Assembly: GCA_903970445.1 (NCBI GenBank)
Contig: CAJCIP010000062.1
Span: 52,098-116,097, forward strand
DNA length: 64,000 nt
Reading direction: 5' to 3'
Origin: Verrucomicrobia bacterium Tous-C9LFEB
Lineage (GTDB): Bacteria > Acidobacteriota > Terriglobia > Terriglobales > Acidobacteriaceae
The notes beneath the pieces are model-generated. The model ran no database searches, was not told where the DNA came from, and worked only from the letters and a program-made list of their open reading frames with translations. The position numbers and the translations under genes are program-made. Numbering within the stretch: position 1 is the first letter of the stretch; each line of letters begins with the position of its first letter. Positions 29,553 through 37,506 of the stretch are shown here, one piece after another.

Positions 29553-29618
29553 CTGGGGTATTTACTTACTGAGACGAGATTTAGGGTACGAAAGTTGGAT
29601 ATGACTCGTTCTGGCCAC

Positions 29619-30764
29619 TTACCGCGTTTCCTGACCAGCACGTTGAAACCGAAGTTCGTCCGAATACTCAGTGCGAAGCCATCGTTTCGACCAATCCGGA
29701 GAGCATGCGATGAGCCCACAAGAACAGTGACGATCATCGGTCCAACCGGGGTAATCCATCACGGGATACAGGCATATGCCCAACACCGGCACACCAGCAC
29801 GTTGCGCGCGGCGAACTTCGGCACACACATATCCCAACCAACCAGCTCCCGACGAACCTTCCACTCCAGTTTCGGTGAGCACGATCGGCCGCTCATATCG
29901 ATTCCAGATCGTTTCCAGCAGCTCATGGAGTGGCGTGTGCGAGTTGTGGCCAAGCGGCGTTCGCTCGCCGCCATGAATCCACTGATTGTTCCAGTAGTAG
30001 TTCACGCCGAGGATGTCGAGGCTCTCTGATGTGCCTCCCACTTCGGAACAAGCTTTGCCAGCAAGCATGTCCCAGACCTCGAACTGAGCCGCGGTGTGAC
30101 CGGCTGCGACAATCGCATCTTCAGGTCGTGCCTCGTGCTCCGTAATCGAGATGATCGGCTCCGCCTGAATAAAACGAGCACGTGTATCCACTTCGCAAAT
30201 ACTGCGCATTGCTGCGAGCGACGCTCGCACGAGCTGCTGCTTCAATTCCCGCGCGCGGCCTCGACCAAACGGAAAGAAATGCTCTTCATCTCCTCCTACC
30301 CATGACCAGAATGACATTTCATTGATTGGGCAGTAGAAATGCGACCCTTCCGATGCAGCATCGCTTTCGCATATCTGTATTGCAGCAGCTTTTGCGAATG
30401 CAGCAAAACGGGCGATGAAGTCGGGCGAGAAAGGATCAAGCCCATCGGGAATGCCCCAATGGCATAGATCCCAAACCATCTGCAAGTCGTGCTCTCTTGC
30501 CGCGTTGAGCATCGGGAGAAAACTTTTCCAGTCATATGCATAAGGCACCGTTTCGATCAGGTGCCATCGAAGTGCATCGCGGACGGTGTAAATGCCTGCG
30601 CCTGCAAGCAAAGCGTAATCCTCCGCGCAATGCACGTCGTGGCCGCTGCCTTGGATGACGTCGACTCGCTCTCGGTTCGGGCCGCGATGTGTTGAGCTTT
30701 CAAAGCCGCCCATCATGAAACTGCTGAATTGCGGCATCGGGTTCATACAACAGCAGATGGTCAC
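29619..30764 (-). CDS. GH1-like glycoside hydrolase
   Basis: The 381-residue protein looks like a compact clan GH-A (beta/alpha)8 enzyme related to family 1 beta-glucosidases. The likely acid/base is E149 in CPINEMSFWSW and the likely nucleophile E298 in VLTETGVEG; DILGVNYYWNNQW is also typical. No signal peptide is seen, so it should be cytoplasmic. The frame begins with GTG 30764, but ATG at residue 7 or 10 may be the real start; no clear ribosome site decides this. It precedes the glycosyltransferase-mutase fusion on the same strand, suggesting a joint role in making or editing a surface glycan. Confidence 0.78.
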   Translation of the reverse strand: MTICCCMNPMPQFSSFMMGGFESSTHRGPNRERVDVIQGSGHDVHCAEDYALLAGAGIYTVRDALRWHLIETVPYAYDWKSFLPMLNAAREHDLQMVWDLCHWGIPDGLDPFSPDFIARFAAFAKAAAIQICESDAASEGSHFYCPINEMSFWSWVGGDEEHFFPFGRGRARELKQQLVRASLAAMRSICEVDTRARFIQAEPIISITEHEARPEDAIVAAGHTAAQFEVWDMLAGKACSEVGGTSESLDILGVNYYWNNQWIHGGERTPLGHNSHTPLHELLETIWNRYERPIVLTETGVEGSSGAGWLGYVCAEVRRAQRAGVPVLGICLYPVMDYPGWTDDRHCSCGLIACSPDWSKRWLRTEYSDELRFQRAGQETR

Positions 30765-30770
30765 TAACGT

Positions 30771-30798
30771 AAAAGAGGTGTTTTCCGTGCTAACACCT
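30771..30798 (-). terminator. Terminator of the cold-shock gene
   Basis: On the minus strand AGGTGTT pairs with AACACCT (30792-30798 with 30776-30782) and CTTTTA follows. The stem overlaps the csp stop codon. Confidence 0.6.
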
Positions 30799-31006
30799 AA
30801 GTGAGAGGCTTCACTTTGCTTGCCTGGGGTTTGCCGTCAGCGCCTAATTTGGTGTCGAATTCCACAGTCTCTCCGTCGCGCAGCATCCGGTCGGCGGCTT
30901 CTATGGCTGCTTCATGCACGAAGACATCGCCAACATCTCCGCTGCTGAGAAAGCCAAATCCCATCGCCTTATTGAACCAAACGACTTTACCAGTATGTGC
31001 GTACAT
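30797..31006 (-). CDS. Cold-shock domain protein
   Basis: This 69-residue protein is a single cold-shock domain: GKVVWFNKAMGFGFLSS contains RNP1 and VFVHEAAI contains RNP2. It is the usual length for the CspA family. GGAG precedes ATG 31006 by a few bases. Such proteins bind single-stranded RNA or DNA and melt secondary structure in mRNA. The 158 bases before the gene form a divergent spacer shared with the M24 peptidase gene. A hairpin terminator overlaps the stop codon, so it is a monocistronic unit. Confidence 0.95.
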   Translation of the reverse strand: MYAHTGKVVWFNKAMGFGFLSSGDVGDVFVHEAAIEAADRMLRDGETVEFDTKLGADGKPQASKVKPLT

Positions 31007-31164
31007 TGAAACTCCGATGCTCTCGATCTACTTCTAACTTCCTCTAGGAACGAGCGAACGTGGGCATTGGACTGTAATGGTTTTGTAAGAACGAAGCCGG
31101 ATCGGTGGGGATGAGTAGATTAACTCAGATTGCGGGCTGTTGGAGGTTGCTGTAGAACTGCGGC

Positions 31165-32361
31165 ATGGACATTGCTGCTCTTCAACATGCAATCAAAGAT
31201 GCCGGCTTCGATGGCTGGCTTTTCTACGATCACCATCACCGCGATCCGATTGCGTATCGCATCTTGGGTCTCGATGAGGGGAGCTTTGTTTCACGGCGCT
31301 GGTTCTACTACATCCCTGCCAAGGGTGAGCCGCAAAAGCTGGTGCATCGGATTGAGAGCGGCAAGCTTGACACGCTGCCCGGCGCAAGAGCCGAGTACAG
31401 TTCGTGGCAGGAGTTGGAAGCAAAGCTGCGAACCATGCTTGCCGGCGCAAAGAAGATTGCGATGCAGTATTCGCCACGCAACGCGATTATGTACGTCTCC
31501 ATGGTGGACGCCGGAACCGTCGAGGTGCTGCGCGATATGGGCAAGGAAATCGTCAGCTCGGCAAACCTGGTCACACAGTTCGAAGCTGTTCTCACCGACG
31601 CGCAAATCGAAACGCACTTCGAAGCACAACGCCGGCTTGATGGAGTGCTCACTGCCGCTTGGAAGGGCATCGGTGATGCTGTGCGTGGCGGTGCAGGAAC
31701 GAGCGAGTGGGACATCGTTCAGTTCCTGCGCGAAGGCATTTCCCGCGAGGGCATGTGGACAGACCACGGGCCCAACTGCAGCGTCGGTCCAAACTCTGCC
31801 GATTCGCATTACGAACCAACACATGAGACATCAAGGCCCATTCGCAACGGCGATTTTGTTCTGATCGATGTTTGGGCGAAGCTTGCTGATACTGCAGATC
31901 AAACTCGTGGCCGTATCGATGCGATTTGGTATGACATCACGTGGACAGGTGTTGTGGGCCGCGAGCCAACTGATCGTGAGCAGCTCACCTTCAACACCGT
32001 CCGCGATGCACGAGACGCCGCAGTTGCGACGATACAGAAAGCGTATGCGGAAGGCCGTACCATCGCGGGTTGGGAGGCGGACGACGCCTCACGCGATTCC
32101 ATCCGCAAAGCGGGCTTCTCCGAGTGGTTCACCCACCGCACAGGTCATAACATCGGGACAGAGCTGCATGGCAGCGGCGCGCATCTCGACAACCTGGAAA
32201 CACATGACGAGCGGCTGCTTTTACCGAACACATGTTTTTCAGTGGAACCCGGCCTCTACTTTCCAGGCGATTTTGGCGTTCGCAGCGAAGTCGATATGAT
32301 TACGCGCCCGGGTAGGGCAATGGTTTCCGGTCCGAGCCAGCGCGAACTAGTTCGAATCTAG
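31165..32361 (+). CDS. M24 family metallopeptidase (Xaa-Pro aminopeptidase-like)
   Basis: The 398-residue protein has an N-terminal creatinase-like domain (1-150) and a C-terminal pita-bread fold. All five metal ligands of the M24 family are present: D235 (VLIDVWA), D257 (IWYDITWTG), H328 (HRTGHNIG), E361 (FSVEPGLYF) and E375 (VRSEVDM). It should be a dinuclear metal aminopeptidase removing residues before proline, in the cytoplasm, since no signal peptide is seen. The substrate is not defined by the sequence. Two small membrane-protein genes follow. Confidence 0.9.
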   Translation: MDIAALQHAIKDAGFDGWLFYDHHHRDPIAYRILGLDEGSFVSRRWFYYIPAKGEPQKLVHRIESGKLDTLPGARAEYSSWQELEAKLRTMLAGAKKIAMQYSPRNAIMYVSMVDAGTVEVLRDMGKEIVSSANLVTQFEAVLTDAQIETHFEAQRRLDGVLTAAWKGIGDAVRGGAGTSEWDIVQFLREGISREGMWTDHGPNCSVGPNSADSHYEPTHETSRPIRNGDFVLIDVWAKLADTADQTRGRIDAIWYDITWTGVVGREPTDREQLTFNTVRDARDAAVATIQKAYAEGRTIAGWEADDASRDSIRKAGFSEWFTHRTGHNIGTELHGSGAHLDNLETHDERLLLPNTCFSVEPGLYFPGDFGVRSEVDMITRPGRAMVSGPSQRELVRI

Positions 32362-32391
32362 GACGGCACGCACTGGTAAAATGACACGAGC

Positions 32392-32826
32392 ATGGCAAGT
32401 ATTTCCACGCAGCCCTCAACACGCGATCAAATTGCAAGGCGCGTTCCTAACGAGCGCTCCAGCATTCCGGCAATGGTGTTGCTTCTCGGCTGGCTCATAC
32501 CCGGCGCGGGGCACATGCTCCTCGGCAAATGGATTCGCGGCTTGCTGCTGCTCATTTCCGTGCTTGGAATGTTTCTCGTTGGCCTGGGATTGCAAGGCAA
32601 AATCTATGTGCCCAACACCGGCGAAATTCTGGACATGCTGGGTTTCGTCGGACAGCTAGGTCTCGGATTGATATATGTGCTGGCCCGTACGTTTAGCTGG
32701 GGTGCGCCGACTGTTGTCACCACACTCGGCGACTGGGGAACGAAGTTCATCGTCGTCGGTGGCCTGTTGAATCTTATTTCAGCAGTGGACGCGCACTCAC
32801 TTGCAAATGGAAGGAAGTCGTCCTAA
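32392..32826 (+). CDS. Small membrane protein, DUF6677-like
   Basis: The 144-residue protein has a polar N-terminus, then three or four hydrophobic segments (about residues 27-45, 48-68, 82-98 and 117-135). The first contains LLGWLIPGAGHMLLGKWIRG, a pattern of TM2-like membrane proteins, in which PG-G-H-x-x-L-G-K/R marks a tight turn. I believe it belongs to DUF6677, described in Acidobacteria, but this is from memory. It starts 30 bases after the M24 gene and is followed 2 bases later by another tiny membrane protein. Confidence 0.7.
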   Translation: MASISTQPSTRDQIARRVPNERSSIPAMVLLLGWLIPGAGHMLLGKWIRGLLLLISVLGMFLVGLGLQGKIYVPNTGEILDMLGFVGQLGLGLIYVLARTFSWGAPTVVTTLGDWGTKFIVVGGLLNLISAVDAHSLANGRKSS

Positions 32827-32828
32827 CC

Positions 32829-33002
32829 ATGCTTTCGCACTTTAGCGCCGTCCTTCTTTTTGCTCTGTTCACGTCAATCGTCTTTGGAATTACGCAACGC
32901 GCTGAGCCCAGGATGATGATCCGCTTTGGAGCCTACTGCTTTGTGCTGTTTGTGGGTTCGGCGATCGCCGCGAGCTGGCTGATGTACGCCATCAAGCACT
33001 AG
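32829..33002 (+). CDS. 57-residue membrane protein of unknown function
   Basis: ATG 32829 begins 2 bases after the preceding stop and the frame ends at TAG 33000-33002. The product has two hydrophobic helices (LSHFSAVLLFALFTSIVFGI and FGAYCFVLFVGSAIAASWLM) joined by a charged turn (TQRAEPRMMIR). The close spacing and membrane-like composition support a real gene co-translated with the DUF6677-like gene. I do not recognise a family. It ends 3 bases from the convergent pseudopilin gene. Confidence 0.6.
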   Translation: MLSHFSAVLLFALFTSIVFGITQRAEPRMMIRFGAYCFVLFVGSAIAASWLMYAIKH

Positions 33003-33005
33003 TGG

Positions 33006-33911
33006 CTACTGCGGTGTCGTGGATGTGCCGGAGCTTCCACCTGATGCGCTCTTACTTCCGCTCCCTGAGTTCGACTTGCCATTGATGTCGGTTCCGAAGC
33101 TGCCCGCATCCGTGGAACCGATGCCGCTGCCCGTGCCCCCACCACCCGCGCCGAGTCCGCCTCCGCCGAGTATTTGCGACTTCTTATAAAGCGTCTCGAT
33201 CCGAGGGTCGTACCAGAACTCCCACGTCTCGTAAGTCGATTGGCTGTTCGGTGTCAGGATAGAGTCGCCTGTGCGAGCGGTGCCAACACCAACAATCGGT
33301 CCCCCGCCGCCAAGCTTGGTTGCGTCTGTGGTTTGCACACCAGCGGTGCCGCTCGTACCTGTGGTACCTGTAGTTCCGCCGATCGTGGCCCCGGAGAAGC
33401 CTGCTGCGAGCCCGCTCGTGGCGCCGACGGTGGTCGCTGGTGTTCCGGCCGTTGCGTTGCTTCCAAAACCGGAGGACATCCCCGCAGCTGAGCCGAGCCC
33501 AGTGGTGGCAATCCCGGCTAGTTCCTGGCCGAAGGGGATCTTGATCGTGGTCTGTTGCTGGCCTTGGTGAATGATGCGCCAATCCGCTTTGCCGGTAAGC
33601 GGATCAACGTACTGCTGGCGCAGGAAACGAATGTTGTTCGACTTCTCCAGCACTTCGATCGAAGGCGGATACTGATTCGCGAACTTACGCTGGTAGAGGC
33701 GAATCGCGCGAACATATTGTTCGGCACGCATCTCGCTTTCCACTTCCTTGTCTCGGCGCAGGTCGCGCGCGACGACAGGAGCAGCCACCGAAAGCGCAAT
33801 CAACACAAGCGCCACCATCACAACGACCGCGAGCAGCATGTAGCCGTCCTCGCCTGCAAGACGTAAATTGTCAGCAGCGCTTTCCCGTGTTCGTCTTCGT
33901 GTAGTCGCCAT
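33006..33911 (-). CDS. GspG-like pseudopilin with a long Gly/Ser/Thr-rich tail
   Basis: The start is put at ATG 33911 (301 residues); a GTG three codons earlier overlaps the pilP stop. A basic N-terminus leads to a prepilin-type motif, GEDGYMLLAVVVMVALVLIA, where cleavage would fall after the Gly, followed by the hydrophobic helix. The next part (EQYVRAIRLYQRKFANQYPP, then VDPLTGKADWRII) matches GspG-like pseudopilins. Unusually, residues about 115-215 and the last 60 are low-complexity Gly/Ser/Thr/Ala. It ends the pilC-B-M-N-O-P operon and is likely a minor pilin or pseudopilin of that machine. Confidence 0.75.
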   Translation of the reverse strand: MATTRRRTRESAADNLRLAGEDGYMLLAVVVMVALVLIALSVAAPVVARDLRRDKEVESEMRAEQYVRAIRLYQRKFANQYPPSIEVLEKSNNIRFLRQQYVDPLTGKADWRIIHQGQQQTTIKIPFGQELAGIATTGLGSAAGMSSGFGSNATAGTPATTVGATSGLAAGFSGATIGGTTGTTGTSGTAGVQTTDATKLGGGGPIVGVGTARTGDSILTPNSQSTYETWEFWYDPRIETLYKKSQILGGGGLGAGGGGTGSGIGSTDAGSFGTDINGKSNSGSGSKSASGGSSGTSTTPQ

Positions 33912-33916
33912 GTATG

Positions 33917-34591
33917 TCACTGCTGGAGCGGCAAAGTCTGTGTATTGTTGTTCTGCAAATCGGTCACCTGCACGCTGCTCGTACCGATGGTACCGATCTT
34001 GTACTTGCGTGCAACGATATCTCCTGAAGATGCGAGATATACATCATCGCCTTGCAGCAAGAATGCCTGCTTTTGACCGTTTGAACGGGTCGCTGTCCCA
34101 AAGAACTTGAGATTGATTGGCGGAAGTGGCGGAGGTCCCGTATACACCGGCGGCGTGTAGACCGGCGGTGTCACAGGTCGCGGCGGCGGCACGTTCTTTG
34201 GAATAGCTACGAGCGGCGGTGTATACGTGGCCGAGAAGATGTTGCGTCCGGCTCCTGAATAAAGCAAATGCTCCGTACGCAACATGGACGTTTCGTCGAG
34301 AGTTGGATCGAGAGCGGCAGAGCTCGTCGCCAGCTTCCGCGCAGCCACACCCGAAATCACAACAGTCGGAGCATTTGCGTCTGCAGCTGAGCTTCTTGCT
34401 CGCGACGATGATGTTCCGGTGACAGGCACAGCCGTTGTTGTCGTCGGGCCGCTCGATGGATTTGCCGTGGCCGCGGGATTCGTCGAGCCGCCAAAGAGCT
34501 GGTTATAGGCGTAGATCAGGCAGAGCAATGCGGCGGTACCAAGCGCGCCCGCCGTGATCATCTTTTTGCGGTTCTCCGTGCCGGGCTTCAC
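33917..34591 (-). CDS. PilP/GspC-like inner-membrane protein of the pilus machine
   Basis: The 224-residue protein has one N-terminal membrane helix (about 12-32), a Ser/Thr/Pro-rich linker with a polyproline stretch at about 130-155, and a C-terminal beta domain (LKFFGTATRSNGQKQAFLLQ, then GDIVARKYKIGTIGTSSVQV). That domain is like the HR/PilP domain that contacts the secretin. Its start overlaps pilO by 4 bases. Position in the pilM-N-O-P order supports a PilP role, but sequence likeness is weak and a GspC-like label is equally fair. Confidence 0.7.
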   Translation of the reverse strand: MKPGTENRKKMITAGALGTAALLCLIYAYNQLFGGSTNPAATANPSSGPTTTTAVPVTGTSSSRARSSAADANAPTVVISGVAARKLATSSAALDPTLDETSMLRTEHLLYSGAGRNIFSATYTPPLVAIPKNVPPPRPVTPPVYTPPVYTGPPPLPPINLKFFGTATRSNGQKQAFLLQGDDVYLASSGDIVARKYKIGTIGTSSVQVTDLQNNNTQTLPLQQ

Positions 34592-35283
34592 TCTGTGCCT
34601 CCTGGCATTCGCGGTTCATCAGGAGAAACTTTCCCGGCGGAAAGCTCTTTCATCGATTCATCAACACTTGGGTTGCGAAGGTACGTTGTCATGCGCAAAC
34701 GCAGGTTCACCTGTCCACTCTGTTGGCCTGTAAGCGTGACGCTGTTGATGAGAAAGAACATGTGATCGCGTTCCACTGCATTGATGAACTCCAGCACTGG
34801 GCGGTAGTCACCGGAAATCGTTGCGTCGATGCGAACTTCAGTGAGCGCAGCATCGCCGGAAAGCACAGGCTTCGGCAGGTACTGCGCACGAGTCAAGCGC
34901 ACGTTGTGCAGCTTAGTCAACGCTCCAAGCTCCGCGACAAATTGCGAATACTCAAACGGCAGTCGCTCGGCATAGAACTGATCGGCGCCCACGCGTGACG
35001 TGGTCACCTTCGTGTCCACTCCACGAAGCGGCTTTGCAGCGATGTCTGCGGCGACGAGAGCGGTACGTTGCGAAGCGAGCGCGTCAGCATTGTTCGCGCT
35101 CAACGATTGCATGACGAAGATCAAATGTGCAATGAGATACAGCACGATGACCAGCAGTGCTGCGATGCCGGCAAAGTGCAGATTACTCACCGTAAGCAGT
35201 TTGCGCGCACGCGAAGTCAGGCGGGGCAGATGGCGCAGCAGCGAAGAGCTGTTCGGAGGAGGAACCATCACCGCAGTGCTCAT
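34588..35283 (-). CDS. pilO: PilO-like type IV pilus assembly protein
   Basis: The 231-residue protein has a cytoplasmic N-terminus (1-35), one membrane helix (about 37-58) and a periplasmic part with a coiled coil followed by a ferredoxin-like fold (LTEVRIDATISGDYRPVLEF, then INAVERDHMFFLINSVTLTG). That layout is PilO/GspM. PilO pairs with PilN to link the inner-membrane platform to PilP and the secretin. Four-base overlaps with both pilN and the PilP-like gene indicate translational coupling. The assignment rests on topology and position. Confidence 0.75.
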   Translation of the reverse strand: MSTAVMVPPPNSSSLLRHLPRLTSRARKLLTVSNLHFAGIAALLVIVLYLIAHLIFVMQSLSANNADALASQRTALVAADIAAKPLRGVDTKVTTSRVGADQFYAERLPFEYSQFVAELGALTKLHNVRLTRAQYLPKPVLSGDAALTEVRIDATISGDYRPVLEFINAVERDHMFFLINSVTLTGQQSGQVNLRLRMTTYLRNPSVDESMKELSAGKVSPDEPRMPGGTE

Positions 35284-36068
35284 TGCGAACCTCCAGACCG
35301 ACCAGGTGCGCCACTTGCCGGACGCGGAGCTACGTAAGGTTTGAGCACTACACCATCATTCGGATATTGCCCGCCCGAATCTTTAGCTTTGCGTGCAGCG
35401 GACATACCACTAGAGGCACTTGCCGGACGGGGCGATCTGGCAACGAGGTAAGGCTCATCTGGAGGCACGGGGTTGTAGTTGGCGAGAATCTCGAACTCAA
35501 CACCCGCGGGTGCTGGCGGATTGATTGCCGCAGGCCGGCCGTTCGGGCTGGTGCTGTCTTTCAACTGTGACGTTTCTCCGCTGAGGCGCGGCGAAAGAAA
35601 GCGCCGCGAGCGCTCCAGATTCCGCACCAACTGCACGGCACGGTCGCGATCGCCAGCGACGCGCAGGCGAATGATGACGTCTCCGTCGGCCGTCGTTGAA
35701 GGCTCAATCGATGTGACCTGCACGCCGATAGGAAGTACGTTTTCCAAATCCATCAGCACAGCGGTCCATGAGAAACTCTTCGCGAGGAACACTGTGTTCA
35801 GAAAGTGCGCGCGTTCTAACACGGCAGCGTTTGCCGGCTGACGCATGCGCGCTTCGTTCTTTATCTTCTCTTGCTGTGCTGCGGTGGTGCGAGCCTGAAG
35901 TGCTTGCATCTGACCCTGTGCGATTGCGAGCTTGGCGTTCTCTGTGTGCAACCAGATACCCAGCCCGATCGCGAGCAGCAGAAGCGCGGCCATGATGATC
36001 CGCAGCCGGGCAAAGAATGGGCGCAGTTCCACGAAGGGGCGCGACGCGAGATTTACAGAAATACGCAT
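35280..36068 (-). CDS. pilN: PilN-like type IV pilus assembly protein
   Basis: The 262-residue protein starts MRISVNLASRPFVELRPFFA; the I-N-L-A-S/T-x-P segment is the PilN motif that docks on PilM. A membrane helix (about 22-42), a coiled coil and a ferredoxin-like domain (MDLENVLPIGVQVTSIEPS, VIIRLRVAGDRDRAVQLVRN) follow. The last 100 residues are Pro/Ser-rich and longer than in typical PilN. It overlaps pilO by 4 bases and follows pilM by 3 bases. Confidence 0.8.
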   Translation of the reverse strand: MRISVNLASRPFVELRPFFARLRIIMAALLLLAIGLGIWLHTENAKLAIAQGQMQALQARTTAAQQEKIKNEARMRQPANAAVLERAHFLNTVFLAKSFSWTAVLMDLENVLPIGVQVTSIEPSTTADGDVIIRLRVAGDRDRAVQLVRNLERSRRFLSPRLSGETSQLKDSTSPNGRPAAINPPAPAGVEFEILANYNPVPPDEPYLVARSPRPASASSGMSAARKAKDSGGQYPNDGVVLKPYVAPRPASGAPGRSGGSQ

Positions 36069-36071
36069 CGG

Positions 36072-37292
36072 CTAACCTCGCAACGCTCCCGCGACTCCGG
36101 CGAGCCAAGCCCTTGAAACGTTGGCAGTCACCGCCTCAGAAAGAAGTGCCGAGCTATTCACCAGTTCTCGGACACTGAGATCTTCCTGTTGCGCGACGCC
36201 CTGCTCGACGAGAATTCGTCCTACGTCCGCGGCGCCGAGTGGACCTGCACTGAAAATGCGGGAAGGCAGCGCGGAAAGTGTGTCTTCGAAGTAAGCAGCA
36301 GCCACGCTTACCGCTTGCGCGATCTCTTCCGCGGATGCACTCAGCGACGCAGGATGCGACACGGTTTGCTGTAACACGCTTGTTGCAGGCAAGTGCTTAT
36401 TGTCGTTTACGGCAAACACGGGCGGTACCGGCATACCAGTAATGCTGTCTTCGTTCTGCACGGCTTCTTCATCGAACGTCCTGTCTGCATATGGGTTGCG
36501 GCCATGTTCCGGCAGCGCCTCCTGGGCGGCCCATTCGCTAGCGGAAGTCTCGACATCAACTAAAGGCAGCGTTGCTAAGGACGGCTCGAACATTTCCTGC
36601 GGAATGTTCGGCGGGGTCGGCGCATCGTGGTCCTGTAAGTCCACGCTCCGATGCAGAAGCAAAACGCCTGCGCGAACGATAGCCGTCGTCACACCCAACG
36701 TATTGGCGTTGACGATCAGCACAGGTCCTTCGGTGTCTTCGGCAGAAGGAAGCGTAGCTAGAGTGCTCGGCAAGACCGATCCGGGTTCGAACCCAGCTTC
36801 GCGGGCGGCCGTTTCGTAGTCCGTCAAAACATCACGCGGAATGGCAACTGCGAGCACCCGGACCAGCGATCTGCTGGTGCTCATCACCTGGAACGTAATC
36901 ATCGCGTCTTCGGCGTCAAACGGGAGTAGTTTCTTCAGACGGAAGCGCACGATCGGAAGCGCCTCGGAAAGCTTGCTGGAGAGCGCGTCGAAATCCAGCA
37001 GGAGAACGCGGACAGCAGTGTCAGGGATGATGAGGCTGATATCGGCCCCCCTGGTGTTCGCCCGCGCTCCTATGCCTTCCATCACACGTCGCAGCGCTGT
37101 GGTCACTGCCAAACGATCAACAATGTTTCCCGGCTTGAGACTAGGAACAACCGCGCCCAGCGGCAAATCTACCTTCGCAACCGCCGATAGCGGCGACCCA
37201 GCGTCCGCCGACCGCGCAGCCACCACGCCCTGACAAGAAATCTCGCAAGCCACACGCGGCCGGGCACCAGAGGATTTAGGCAGAAAATTCAT
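36072..37292 (-). CDS. pilM: PilM-like actin-fold pilus assembly ATPase
   Basis: The 406-residue protein has the PilM pattern: an early strand VACEISCQGVVAARSADAG, SLIIPDTAVRVLLLDFDALS, RFRLKKLLPFDAEDAMITFQ, and a late nucleotide-binding segment RIFSAGPLGAADVGRILVEQ. An acidic insertion at about residues 240-320 is unusual. PilM is cytoplasmic and anchors the PilN-PilO complex. The gene follows pilB after a 214-base gap (37293-37506), in which I see no gene and no clear terminator. Confidence 0.8.
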   Translation of the reverse strand: MNFLPKSSGARPRVACEISCQGVVAARSADAGSPLSAVAKVDLPLGAVVPSLKPGNIVDRLAVTTALRRVMEGIGARANTRGADISLIIPDTAVRVLLLDFDALSSKLSEALPIVRFRLKKLLPFDAEDAMITFQVMSTSRSLVRVLAVAIPRDVLTDYETAAREAGFEPGSVLPSTLATLPSAEDTEGPVLIVNANTLGVTTAIVRAGVLLLHRSVDLQDHDAPTPPNIPQEMFEPSLATLPLVDVETSASEWAAQEALPEHGRNPYADRTFDEEAVQNEDSITGMPVPPVFAVNDNKHLPATSVLQQTVSHPASLSASAEEIAQAVSVAAAYFEDTLSALPSRIFSAGPLGAADVGRILVEQGVAQQEDLSVRELVNSSALLSEAVTANVSRAWLAGVAGALRG

Positions 37293-37506
37293 TGTGAACC
37301 GAGCGAGGAATCACCTTTGCGAGAAACCAGAAGTTGTGGCGATGCTTACAGTTGGACGCAGCGCCGGGAAGCGCGTCATCATCCATTCTAAGCGAGCTTC
37401 CGTGAATACTTTCACTCGGGTTCAAGGGAGCTACGTGCGCTCTCGATGCAGAAACCCCTTGCACTACCGTATGCTGTCGCGAACGCTAGTCGATTGTTTG
37501 TAGCGC

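Noticed and set aside
36778..36796. tRNA-like T-loop string GGTTCGAACC
   Set aside because: It lies inside pilM in a well-supported coding frame and no cloverleaf or acceptor stem surrounds it.
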